Assembly (NCBI RefSeq): GCF_029360775.1
Contig: NZ_JARKMZ010000028.1
Span: 372,001 to 436,000 of the forward strand
Reading direction: 5' to 3'
Origin: Daejeonella sp. H1SJ63
GTDB lineage: Bacteria > Bacteroidota > Bacteroidia > Sphingobacteriales > Sphingobacteriaceae
DNA: 64,000 nt
Both the position numbers and the translations under genes were made by a program. Of the stretch, positions 35,137 through 44,286 are shown in pieces (position 1 is the stretch's first letter; each line of letters opens with the position of its first letter). The notes below the pieces were generated by a model. That model did no database searches. It had not been told where the DNA came from and saw only the letters and a list, made by a program, of their open reading frames with translations.

Positions 35137-36518
35137 AAAGCACTTTAGATCACGCAGCATTAGCAGAAGAATTTAACAAGGATGAGGAACGTGTCGACTG
35201 GCATGATGGTGCCCTTTGGTGGATCAGGCAGAAGCGCGATCGTTCTGCCCATCGAACGCCTCAGTGGGAAGAACTGAGAGAAACCGCATCGGCCATTAAA
35301 GCAAATGTGATATCCAATCTTCATGATTATCTGATTCAGTTTGAATCTAATCTCAAGAAGAATGGGGTTAATGTTTACTGGGCAGCCGATGCTGATGAAC
35401 ACAATCAGATTGTTTATAATATTCTGAAAGCAAAGAATATCAATCAGATGGTTAAAAGTAAGTCGATGCTTACTGAAGAATGCCATTTGAATGAATACCT
35501 CGCCGAACGTGGAATTGATGTAATCAATTCTGACCTTGGGGAGTACATTCAGCAAATAGATAATGAACCGCCAAGCCATATCGTTTTACCCTGCATTCAT
35601 AAGCGTAAAGAGGAGATAGGAGAGTTGTTTCATGAACATCTTGGTACAGAAAAAGGACTTTCAGACCCTACCTTACTTACCCGCGTAGCACGGAAACACT
35701 TAAGAAATGTTTTCCTCACCAGACGTGCCGCTTTAACGGGGGTGAATTTTGCAGTTGCCGAAACAGGTGAGTATGTGGTTTGTACCAATGAGGGAAATGC
35801 TGATATGGGTGCTCATTTATCTGAAGTTCAGATTGCATCCATGGGGCTTGAAAAATTGGTGCCTGAACGTAAGCATCTGGGTGTGTTTTTGAGACTTCTT
35901 GCGCGCAGTGCAATAGGGCAACCGATTACTATTTATTCAAGTCATTTCAGAAAACCTCGTCCCGGTCAGGAGATGCACCTTATTCTGGTGGATAAAGGAC
36001 GCAGTGCATTGATGGCACGTCCTGATTTCCGTGAGTCGCTTAAGTGTATTAAATGTGGTGGATGTATGAATACCTGTCCTGTTTATCGCAAGAGCGGTGG
36101 TTTAAGTTATCATAATACAATATCCGGACCGATCGGAGCAATTCTGGCTCCTAATCTTGATATGAAACAGCATGCAGATCTTCCGTTTGCATCCACTCTT
36201 TGCGGATCCTGCTCGAATGTTTGTCCGGTTAAGATTCCGATTCATGATCAGCTGTATAAATGGCGTCAGGAAATTGTAAAACAGGGTTATTCTGCAAGTC
36301 GCAAGACCTTTAGTATGAAGGCTATGGCTTTAACTCTGTCTTCTCCTGAAATGTATAAAGCAGCAGGGAAAACCGGTCGCTGGATATTAAATCATGCTCC
36401 TTTTGCAATCAACAATAAGTTGAATCCATGGTATAAGCAGCGCGATATGCCGGATAGCCCGAAACAATCTTTTGGTGAATGGTATGCAAAAAATGGCCCG
36501 AAAAGGGTTGATAATTAG
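35133..36518 (+). CDS. lutB: LutB, lactate utilization Fe-S protein
   Basis: The 461-residue protein has the LUD domain at the N-terminus (NFAVAETGEYVVCTNEGNAD) and two [4Fe-4S] clusters (CIKCGGCMNTCPVY and CGSCSNVCPVKIP). It is coupled to lutA by overlapping start and stop codons and is followed by lutC after 12 bases. It forms the electron-transfer core of the lactate oxidation complex. Confidence 0.94.
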   Translation: MKSTLDHAALAEEFNKDEERVDWHDGALWWIRQKRDRSAHRTPQWEELRETASAIKANVISNLHDYLIQFESNLKKNGVNVYWAADADEHNQIVYNILKAKNINQMVKSKSMLTEECHLNEYLAERGIDVINSDLGEYIQQIDNEPPSHIVLPCIHKRKEEIGELFHEHLGTEKGLSDPTLLTRVARKHLRNVFLTRRAALTGVNFAVAETGEYVVCTNEGNADMGAHLSEVQIASMGLEKLVPERKHLGVFLRLLARSAIGQPITIYSSHFRKPRPGQEMHLILVDKGRSALMARPDFRESLKCIKCGGCMNTCPVYRKSGGLSYHNTISGPIGAILAPNLDMKQHADLPFASTLCGSCSNVCPVKIPIHDQLYKWRQEIVKQGYSASRKTFSMKAMALTLSSPEMYKAAGKTGRWILNHAPFAINNKLNPWYKQRDMPDSPKQSFGEWYAKNGPKRVDN

Positions 36519-36530
36519 AACGATATTAAA

Positions 36531-37115
36531 ATGAGTAGCAGAGATAGTATACTGGCAGCTGTACTTAAAAATCAGCCGCCCATATCAGCCCTTCCGGATA
36601 TTTCCATGTTTAAGGTGCCTGAGTCTGATTTAAGAGGGAAATATATCGATATGTTCAATGAGATTGGCGGCTTTGCCTATGCTGTTGAAAGTATGGATGA
36701 TATAAAATCAAGGATTAAAGCAGGTTTTGATACAGAAAAGCGGGTTATCAGTACCCTTCCTGCATTGAGTGACATTGCTGAATTCTGTTCTTCTTCAGTT
36801 GACCCTCATAGTTTTGAAGATGTGGAACTGGCTATTATTGAAGGACGTCTGGCCGTTGCAGAAAACGGGGCGGTCTGGCTTACTGAGGAAGTAATGGGAC
36901 AGCGCATAATTCCTTACATATCGCAGCATTTGGCCGTTATTGTCAGGGAATCTGACATAGTTTCGACAATGCACGATGCTTATGCCCGGATTGCAAGTGA
37001 AGATTATGGTTTTGGAGGCTTTATTGGAGGTCCGTCGAAAACAGCTGATATTGAACAGGCACTGGTGCTTGGGGCTCATGGTCCTTTAAGCATGACAGTT
37101 TACATTATTAAATAA
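36531..37115 (+). CDS. lutC: LutC, LUD-domain protein
   Basis: The 194-residue LUD-domain protein has the pattern AIIEGRLAVAENGAVWLTEE and ends in LVLGAHGPLSMTVYII. It is the third component of lactate oxidation. Its stop is 21 bases before a malate synthase gene, so both are probably on one transcript. Confidence 0.92.
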   Translation: MSSRDSILAAVLKNQPPISALPDISMFKVPESDLRGKYIDMFNEIGGFAYAVESMDDIKSRIKAGFDTEKRVISTLPALSDIAEFCSSSVDPHSFEDVELAIIEGRLAVAENGAVWLTEEVMGQRIIPYISQHLAVIVRESDIVSTMHDAYARIASEDYGFGGFIGGPSKTADIEQALVLGAHGPLSMTVYIIK

Positions 37116-37136
37116 ATTACCAGAAGACCTATAAAA

Positions 37137-39023
37137 ATGAAAAGTGATTCAATAATCATTCGGGATAACCTGAAAGAAGAATACAAAGATATTTATACCA
37201 ATGATGCTGTGTCTGCATTAAATGCACTGGCCCGTTTCAATAAAGAAGTTAAGAATATGATGTCTGAGCGTATTAAGCTCAGAAATGATCGTCATAAGAA
37301 TAAATCAAGAATTACCTTTCTTGATCCTGAAAGTACTATTGCAGGAACAAATATTAAAGTTAAAGATGCCCGTGAAGGCAGATTTGAAGGTTCTGTCATT
37401 CCTCCTGATTTACAAAGGCAGTGGATTCAGGGAACCGGCCCTGCCTCAAAGCCTAATGCAAGTCTTGAAAGCAGTATCAGAAATGCAGCTTATGCTCTTT
37501 TATCAGGTGCCGACGGATGGATGTTTGATGGGGAAGATGCTCTGGGCCAGATCGACAGTATGTCGCTGGATAATCAGCGTAATCTCAAACTGGCAATCTC
37601 AAAAGATCCGGTATTCCTGAAAGTAGCTGAGCAGGTTGCCGGAGAAATGAACCGCTGGGCCGAAGGATTTCTGGGATATCCAACCATTAAGGATTGGAAA
37701 TCACAGCTTGATTTTACAACCAAAATTTTCCGTTGTCGCGGATTACATTTAGACGATCGTCATATCCGTGATGCAGATGGAGTGGCTCTGGCAGCTTCCA
37801 TTGCTGATCTTTGTTTGTACGTGGTAAATAACCATAAACAACTGCGGGCTGCCGGTTCATCGATTGTACTTTATATACCTAAAGTGCAGAGAGCTGCTGA
37901 AGCTGCTTTATGGAACAGAATGTTAACTGCGCTTGAAGAGCATCTCGGGCTTGAAATAGGAACAATCAAAGTTTATCTTCTTGTTGAACAACTTGAAGCT
38001 ACCTATCAGCTGATGGAGATTCGTGCAGTGCTGGGTAAGCATTTTGTGGGGTATAATACAGGCCGCTGGGACTATATCAACAGCGTTTCAGATGCCATGG
38101 CATGGGATAAGACCTTCATTAATCCCAATATTGAGTCTGTTACCATGACCTATGGTTATATGCGTAATTATGAAGACAGGGTCCGCCGCACTGTGAATAC
38201 TCCCGATATTAATGGCAACTGTGCTATATGGCAGGGAGGGATGGAACCTAATATTCCTGTCGGATCAGCAGAGGGGGTAGCTGCAAGTATGAAAAAGGCT
38301 TTGACTGGTGCAGAGAGAGAACAGCGTGAAGGAGCCAGCGGTAAATGGGTGGCACACTGGAAAATGGTAAATATTGTAAGGCCGGTATGGGAAAAGGTTG
38401 GAGAAGCAAATCAGGTTGGACGTAAGTTTCCTGCGCTTTCCTATACCCAGGCAGATGCTGATGGCCTGATTCTGCTGGAGCCTGCTCCGATTACTATACG
38501 CGGTGCAAGAAACCTCCTGAGCGTTGCAATTCAATACGGTAATGCATTTGCCCAGGGAATGCAGGCAGCGGCTCTTAAAGCGGCAGATGACTTTGGTAAT
38601 GATGACATTCTTTACCTAATGGAAGATATGGCTACCGGTGAGATCAGATTAAGTATCGTTTGGGAATGGGTGCATAAAGGTGCAGCATTTACAGAAGGTG
38701 ATGCAGAGACCGGTGTGAAGGTTGGCGATACTTTTAGCTTTGAACTGCTGAAAAGATTGATTGATGAGGAGTATACCAAGCTTTTGAAGGCAGATAATAA
38801 AGATGTTTACGACGCATCGAAAACAACAACTCTGCCTATTGCAAGAGAAATAGCTGAGATATATGTCTTTAATGAATTTAAAATTCCATGGTATATTGAT
38901 CTGTTAAATATTAATCTGAATAACGAAAATCTGGAGGAGGCTAAAAAGCGAATCGCAGACTATATACAGGCTTTTAAAACTGAAGGAAAGCGTATCACTG
39001 AAAATCCTGATTTTAAATTATAA
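37137..39023 (+). CDS. malate synthase (A-type-like)
   Basis: The 628-residue protein has malate synthase signatures: WMFDGEDALGQ, LLVEQLEATYQLMEIRAVL, NTGRWDYINS, SGKWVAHWKMVNI and LMEDMATGEIRLS (with the candidate catalytic Asp) followed by EWVHKGAAF. It would condense glyoxylate and acetyl-CoA to malate. It is longer than AceB (about 530) with an unusual N-terminal 60 residues. No isocitrate lyase is adjacent; it is joined to lutABC instead, so its glyoxylate may come from another route such as glycolate oxidation. Confidence 0.8.
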   Translation: MKSDSIIIRDNLKEEYKDIYTNDAVSALNALARFNKEVKNMMSERIKLRNDRHKNKSRITFLDPESTIAGTNIKVKDAREGRFEGSVIPPDLQRQWIQGTGPASKPNASLESSIRNAAYALLSGADGWMFDGEDALGQIDSMSLDNQRNLKLAISKDPVFLKVAEQVAGEMNRWAEGFLGYPTIKDWKSQLDFTTKIFRCRGLHLDDRHIRDADGVALAASIADLCLYVVNNHKQLRAAGSSIVLYIPKVQRAAEAALWNRMLTALEEHLGLEIGTIKVYLLVEQLEATYQLMEIRAVLGKHFVGYNTGRWDYINSVSDAMAWDKTFINPNIESVTMTYGYMRNYEDRVRRTVNTPDINGNCAIWQGGMEPNIPVGSAEGVAASMKKALTGAEREQREGASGKWVAHWKMVNIVRPVWEKVGEANQVGRKFPALSYTQADADGLILLEPAPITIRGARNLLSVAIQYGNAFAQGMQAAALKAADDFGNDDILYLMEDMATGEIRLSIVWEWVHKGAAFTEGDAETGVKVGDTFSFELLKRLIDEEYTKLLKADNKDVYDASKTTTLPIAREIAEIYVFNEFKIPWYIDLLNINLNNENLEEAKKRIADYIQAFKTEGKRITENPDFKL

Positions 39024-39028
39024 AAGAA

Positions 39029-39925
39029 ATGAAAAGATCCCTGCTGATTATTGGTTTTTGCATTGTCAACCTGACTGCTTTTGCTCAGTTATCGGCAAGG
39101 GATATTCTCAAACAAAAGACTGAGAAGGATTTGCAAAAAATCATTGATTCTTCTCCTTCTCTAACCGGGTTGATGGCTGTCGACCTGACAAGTGGGGAAT
39201 CAATCAGTATCAATGCCGATCTTATTTTTACGCAGGCCAGTGCCATTAAAATTCCCATTTTGATGGAGGTTTATAAACAGGCTCATGAAAAGAAGTTTGC
39301 ATTATCAGATATCAGACCATTGTCAGCATCAAACACGGTGGCCGGCTCAGGGATCCTCAATGCTATGGTCGATCCTGTTCATCTCAGTATCCGTAACTTC
39401 TGTATGCTGATGATTGGACTGAGTGATAATTCAGCAACCAATACTTTGATTGAATTAGTCGGGATGAAAAATGTCAGTAATACGATGCAATCTCTGGGTT
39501 TTGTAAATACCAGGTTGCAGCGTAAAATGATTGATCAACAGGCTTCATTGAGAAATGAGGAGAATATATCAAACCCGGCAGAAGCTGTCAGAATCATGAA
39601 GCTATTGCACGAAGGTAAATTCATTGATAAGGCCACTTCAGAAGATGTGCTTTCTATATTGAAAAAGAATCCGATTGAGAACAGCAAGATTGCCTCAGGT
39701 GTTCCGGCTAATGTAAAACTTGCATTTAAAACAGGCGGAATGGGAGGGGTATCTACCGAATGGGCTATTGTTTATTTACAAAACAGGCCTTACGCCATTG
39801 CAATTATGGAAAATTATAAAACAGCTGCCAGCCCTTCAAATATATTCAGTTTACTCTCCAAACGGGTTTTTGATCATTTCTCCATGATGAAGGCGACCAG
39901 GTATGGGGTGCTGATTGAGAATTAA
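39029..39925 (+). CDS. exported class A beta-lactamase-like serine hydrolase
   Basis: The 298-residue protein has a Sec signal peptide (TAFAQ) and class A motifs: Ser71-x-x-Lys74, Ser132-Asp133-Asn134 (SDN), a candidate general base Glu178 with Asn182, and Lys234-Thr-Gly. It begins 5 bases after the malate synthase stop. It could hydrolyse beta-lactams or act on other amides or esters. Its operon with central metabolism genes is odd for a dedicated resistance gene. Confidence 0.85.
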   Translation: MKRSLLIIGFCIVNLTAFAQLSARDILKQKTEKDLQKIIDSSPSLTGLMAVDLTSGESISINADLIFTQASAIKIPILMEVYKQAHEKKFALSDIRPLSASNTVAGSGILNAMVDPVHLSIRNFCMLMIGLSDNSATNTLIELVGMKNVSNTMQSLGFVNTRLQRKMIDQQASLRNEENISNPAEAVRIMKLLHEGKFIDKATSEDVLSILKKNPIENSKIASGVPANVKLAFKTGGMGGVSTEWAIVYLQNRPYAIAIMENYKTAASPSNIFSLLSKRVFDHFSMMKATRYGVLIEN

Positions 39926-39942
39926 CCGGTAAAACTTAAATC

Positions 39943-42573
39943 TCAATTATTGGGTTTTGATCCTCCCCCAAACTTATTTAACCTCATCGTAAACGAAAGC
40001 ATAAAATATCTTCCTAAACGGTTTATTTGGCGGTCAATAATTATATTGTCGAATACATCTCTTGAAATACCAGTGTTCTGGTTAAAAAGGTCATTACCTT
40101 CAAGGCGAATCATGCCTCTTTTACCTTTAAAGAAACGGTATTCAGTATATAAACGGAGGATTGTTGGATTTCTCACAATTCCGTTGTCAAATCCATAGTT
40201 CATTGTTTTTCTAAGATCATAACCCAGTGTTAAATCCTTAAAGAAGTAATTTCTGCCACGTAACTGAAAGCTCACCGTATTGGTCTTTCTATCACTGAAG
40301 CTTTGCTGAGAATACTCGGTCTTATTAATGGCATAAGAGGTTTCAAGTTCGACATCGATTACATCTTTGATATCAACTTCGAATTCTATTTCCTGCCTTA
40401 TCATATAGTTTTTTGCAATGTTTTTATCCTGATTGATAAAAGCCACGTTGTTATTCAGGTAAGCAGAACCTGAGTAGGTTAGGGTGTATTTACGTTCAGC
40501 GAAAGGTTTACCATAAGAATAATCCCCTCTTAATGAGTAGAACCCATCGGTATTGGTATAGCTGGTAACCTGATTAATTGTATTGGGTATCAGGATTTTT
40601 GTAGTAACAATCTTGTCCTGTGTTTTATTGAATGATAGGTTAGCATGCAATACATGCCCCATATTCCAGTCGGATTGGTTGTATTTTGCATTCAGGTAAT
40701 GAATGAATTCAGGTTTCAGGTCAGGGTTACCTGTAAGCGTGTTTTGCAGGTTCGAATTATCGGTAATAGGTTGCAATTGAAGAAAGCTTGGCTGATTGTT
40801 TCGCCCCCAGTAGTTAACCTGTAATGCCTGCTGTTTCGAAAATTTATATACCATACGCGCTGATGGTATATAATTGAAAGTTTTATTCCTTGTATTTATT
40901 CCTCTGGTAAGATTTTGACCTTCCAGTAATGCAGGTTGTGCATTCAGACCCAGAGTATAATTATATTTATTTTCAATATAGCGGTAATTGATACCGAATC
41001 GGTTCGTTGTAAACTGATATTCATAATTATTACTCAGATCATTATTGAAAATTTTACTTCCGTTGATTATATCGTTTGTTTCACGGTCTGTAGTGGTACT
41101 TGAATGGCTGTAACTATAATTGAATTCTATAAAGTTCTTTTTCCATAGAGGTTCCATATAGGTTATGTTTGCCCAGGTAGAAAAATTATTGTTGGTATTT
41201 GCGATCAGCTGGTTTTGTACACGTGTTGAGTCTTTACCGGCCTGTTTGATCAGATAATTATTCAGAATTTCCCTGTTATTATCCCCGTTCGAATAGTTGA
41301 GATTTGTGCTAAGGCTCATATTTCTGCCCTTTTTATGAAACCTGTGATTGTAGTAAATATTGGTTCCAAGATTTGCTGAAAAAGAGTTAGTTCCCGATAA
41401 ATTGTTTCTAAGGGTAGTCAGATTCTCCTGTGTGATGTCAATAACACCCTGATTATCATAGTTGTTTGAGTTGTATGAAAATCTTGGGGATATTTTAATA
41501 TAATTAAGTGTATCGGGCTTCATTGTCAGGTTTCCCGAGAAATTATGACCGTAGTTATCACTACTGTTATTGGAAACTGCATTTTCAAGCCGGGTATAAT
41601 TTGAAAGGAAGTTTTGTGAGTAGGTCTTTGTCAGTGTTGTATTCTTGCGATTGTTAAAATTATAACCTGCATCAGCAGAAAGTTTTTTACTCCATTCATT
41701 TCGGTAATTCATACTGGCAGAGTTTGTACTGGTAATACCGTTATTATCACCACCCCGCATATTAATATTGTTAACAGTTCCGTCAAATGAAATCTGCTGT
41801 TCTCCTTTGAATGTATTTCCTCTCAGACTGGTATTGTACCTGTCTTCATTTCCCAGTCCGCCAAACATTCTGACAGAGTACCCTTTTTTCTTGTCTTCCT
41901 GAATGGTAATATTAAGAATCTTCTCAGATTCGCCACTTTTAACTCCCGTCAGATTAGCATGGTCTCCGTAGTCATCAATTATCTGAAGGTTTTTGATAAT
42001 ATCGGCCGGCAGGTTTTTAATGGCTGTAGCTACATCTGTTCCGAAAAAATCTTTACCATTGATTCTGATTTTTGTGATGGGCTCGCCCTGGGTGCTTACA
42101 TTTCCATCTGCATCAACTTTTACTCCCGGTAGTTTTCGCAAAACTTCGTCTACAGCATCCCCTTGTCTGACCGGGAATGACGAAGCATTGAAAGTAACAG
42201 TGTCTTCACTCACCTTAATAGCAGTTACGCCGGTAATAACCACTTCGTTTAATGTGTTAGAGGCAGTTTTTAAAGTAATCTCAGGAATATCCAGTGTTTT
42301 ACCCTCAGTAATTTTGTATTTATTCATGAAGGTTTCGAAGCCGATAAATGCAGCAGAAAGGGTAAATTCAGGCCACTTAACACTGTTTAAGATGAAAGCT
42401 CCATTAATATCAACTGCGGTTGCTACACTGTCCTTTTCAAATTTCAATTTAATGAGCGTACCGGTAAGCGGAATCCCTGCGGTGTCTTTAACAGTCCCTT
42501 TAACAGTAAAGTTTTGTGAATAACTGATCTTAAAGCTTAATAAAATAGCAAGTATAAAAAGTAGTCGCTTCAT
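39943..42573 (-). CDS. TonB-dependent-receptor-like outer membrane barrel (OMP_b-brl_3 type)
   Basis: ATG at 42573 (MKRLLFILAILLS) starts a clean signal peptide; an upstream GTG at 42597 is less likely. The 876-residue protein has a CarboxypepD_reg-like domain (VKGTVKDTAGIPLTG), a plug (VDEVLRKLPGVKVDADGNV, then ITKIRINGKDFFG) and a long barrel. This group lacks SusD partners and often transports siderophores or peptides. It is convergent with the beta-lactamase-like gene, with 17 bases between. Confidence 0.88.
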   Translation of the reverse strand: MKRLLFILAILLSFKISYSQNFTVKGTVKDTAGIPLTGTLIKLKFEKDSVATAVDINGAFILNSVKWPEFTLSAAFIGFETFMNKYKITEGKTLDIPEITLKTASNTLNEVVITGVTAIKVSEDTVTFNASSFPVRQGDAVDEVLRKLPGVKVDADGNVSTQGEPITKIRINGKDFFGTDVATAIKNLPADIIKNLQIIDDYGDHANLTGVKSGESEKILNITIQEDKKKGYSVRMFGGLGNEDRYNTSLRGNTFKGEQQISFDGTVNNINMRGGDNNGITSTNSASMNYRNEWSKKLSADAGYNFNNRKNTTLTKTYSQNFLSNYTRLENAVSNNSSDNYGHNFSGNLTMKPDTLNYIKISPRFSYNSNNYDNQGVIDITQENLTTLRNNLSGTNSFSANLGTNIYYNHRFHKKGRNMSLSTNLNYSNGDNNREILNNYLIKQAGKDSTRVQNQLIANTNNNFSTWANITYMEPLWKKNFIEFNYSYSHSSTTTDRETNDIINGSKIFNNDLSNNYEYQFTTNRFGINYRYIENKYNYTLGLNAQPALLEGQNLTRGINTRNKTFNYIPSARMVYKFSKQQALQVNYWGRNNQPSFLQLQPITDNSNLQNTLTGNPDLKPEFIHYLNAKYNQSDWNMGHVLHANLSFNKTQDKIVTTKILIPNTINQVTSYTNTDGFYSLRGDYSYGKPFAERKYTLTYSGSAYLNNNVAFINQDKNIAKNYMIRQEIEFEVDIKDVIDVELETSYAINKTEYSQQSFSDRKTNTVSFQLRGRNYFFKDLTLGYDLRKTMNYGFDNGIVRNPTILRLYTEYRFFKGKRGMIRLEGNDLFNQNTGISRDVFDNIIIDRQINRLGRYFMLSFTMRLNKFGGGSKPNN

Positions 42574-42615
42574 ATAAAATAACCGGGATCTTGTCACTGC
42601 TTAAATTTAAAGTAC

Positions 42616-42623
42616 CAAATATA
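42616..42623 (-). promoter_or_regulatory. -7 element of barrel gene (TATATTTG)
   Basis: On the minus strand TATATTTG matches TAnnTTTG exactly, about 42 bases before the chosen start. The rest of the 343-base gap 42598-42940, between divergent genes, holds no gene that I can support and no clear promoter for the plus strand. Confidence 0.5.
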
Positions 42624-42940
42624 ACCCTGACACGATATCAATTCTTTACAAATCAGCATTGTTACACAGTTTGATTGTTTAAATCGCCGTTTGTTTTCCT
42701 TCGAACATTAAATAAATTCTGTCCCTTCAGCCGATTTTCCGGAAGCTATGTGAATAGCAGGGTGTCAGAGAAGCCATTTCTTCTTTGATAGGGCAATGTT
42801 TACGTACCCAATCAATAAAAATGCAATTATTAAAATGAAAATAACATAGGTAATATCAAATAAATTGTATTTTTAGTTCGGTGACACCGGGGTTTTAATA
42901 ATTGCCCTCCAATGATTTAAACTCATCTAAAATATATACT

Positions 42941-44257
42941 ATGAAAAGAAGAAAATTCATGACAAATACGCTTTTAGCAGGTTTGGGAAGCATCAGTCTT
43001 GGTGCGTATGGATTTGGTCATGCTAATGAGCCTGAAGGTACCGCTAACACATTAATATCGGGTTTGGATTTAAACAAACTTCATGAATTTTATCGTTCTG
43101 AGATTTTTAATCGCTTTGTGCCAAATATGGACAAATATGTGATTGATCATCAAAATGGTGGTTTTATGACTTCCATAGATATTACCAATGGACAGCAGGC
43201 AACTTCTAATAAAACTGCCTGGTTTGAGGGGCGTGGCATGTGGACTTATTCTTTTCTGTATAATAACCTTGATAAAAATCCTGAATACCTGGAAATCGCA
43301 AGAAAATCTAAAGATTTTATCCTGAAGTCGCAGCCAAAGGATAACAGCTTCTGGACCTCTTCATTTGATAAATCAGGTAAGCCACTCGGTGGTCCCGGAG
43401 ATATTTACAGCAGTTTATTTGTTGCTGAAGGCTTAGCCGAATATGCAAAAGCTTCGGGCGAAAAGCAGTACCATGATCTTGCAAAGAAGATCATATTATC
43501 CTGTCTCGACAGATACGATAGCCCTGATTACGATTATTATGTTGCCTATTTAAATCCCGGAGCAACTAAAATAAAGGCACCAAGGGTTCTGGGACACTGG
43601 ATGGTTTTCCTCAGAGCAGCGACCCAGATGCTGGAAAGAGGGCCGGATGCAGATATGCAAAAACTTGCTGACCGTTGTTTAGATGCCTGCCTGAATCATC
43701 ACCTTAATCCTGAGTATGGATTGTTTAATGAGGTGTTAAACCATGATTTCAGTCGCCCTGATAATTCTTACAAAGACTTTGCATACACCGGTCATGGTAT
43801 CGAGACCTGCTGGATGCTGCATTTTGAGGCAGCCAGAAGGAAAGACAGAAAGCTTTTTGACAGAATTACTGAGGTGTTTAAAAGACATGTTACTGTTGCA
43901 CATGATGATGTTTTTGGCGGGTATTTCAGAGCACTTGATCATGTAGATAATAATATCTGGAAGGTTGATAAAGTTTTATGGCTTCAGGAGGAGGTCTTGA
44001 TTGGCAGTATGTTTATTGCCGAGCATACAGGAGATAAATGGGCGGTACAACGCTTCAATGAGACTCTCAAATACGTTCGTGAAAAATTTGCCAAGCCGGG
44101 TAATTTGTTCTGGGCATCGGCAGGCGACAGATATCTGAAAGATTACGCTAAATTGAGAGCCGAACATTATCATCATCCCAGACATTTAATGCTGAATCTG
44201 ATCTCATTAAAAAGAATGATCAAACGTGGTGGTAAAACATCCAATATATTCGGGTAA
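42941..44257 (+). CDS. Tat-exported AGE-family epimerase, copy 1
   Basis: ATG at 42941 gives a twin-arginine signal (MKRRKFMTNTLLAGLGS); TTG at 42902 is rejected. The 438-residue product keeps AGE marks: a TGHGIETCW segment with the active-site His and EHYHHPRHLM near the C-terminus. AGE enzymes are normally cytosolic, so an exported form is unusual. It is 54% or so alike by eye to the next gene in key blocks, showing a tandem duplication. Probable role: sugar or amino-sugar 2-epimerase or isomerase acting in the periplasm. Confidence 0.8.
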   Translation: MKRRKFMTNTLLAGLGSISLGAYGFGHANEPEGTANTLISGLDLNKLHEFYRSEIFNRFVPNMDKYVIDHQNGGFMTSIDITNGQQATSNKTAWFEGRGMWTYSFLYNNLDKNPEYLEIARKSKDFILKSQPKDNSFWTSSFDKSGKPLGGPGDIYSSLFVAEGLAEYAKASGEKQYHDLAKKIILSCLDRYDSPDYDYYVAYLNPGATKIKAPRVLGHWMVFLRAATQMLERGPDADMQKLADRCLDACLNHHLNPEYGLFNEVLNHDFSRPDNSYKDFAYTGHGIETCWMLHFEAARRKDRKLFDRITEVFKRHVTVAHDDVFGGYFRALDHVDNNIWKVDKVLWLQEEVLIGSMFIAEHTGDKWAVQRFNETLKYVREKFAKPGNLFWASAGDRYLKDYAKLRAEHYHHPRHLMLNLISLKRMIKRGGKTSNIFG

Positions 44258-44286
44258 TTAGTATCCGGTATTTGAAAAAGAATTAT

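Noticed and set aside
39029-39925. Antibiotic resistance island
   Set aside because: The beta-lactamase-like gene is in a metabolic operon with no mobile element, integrase or repeats around it.
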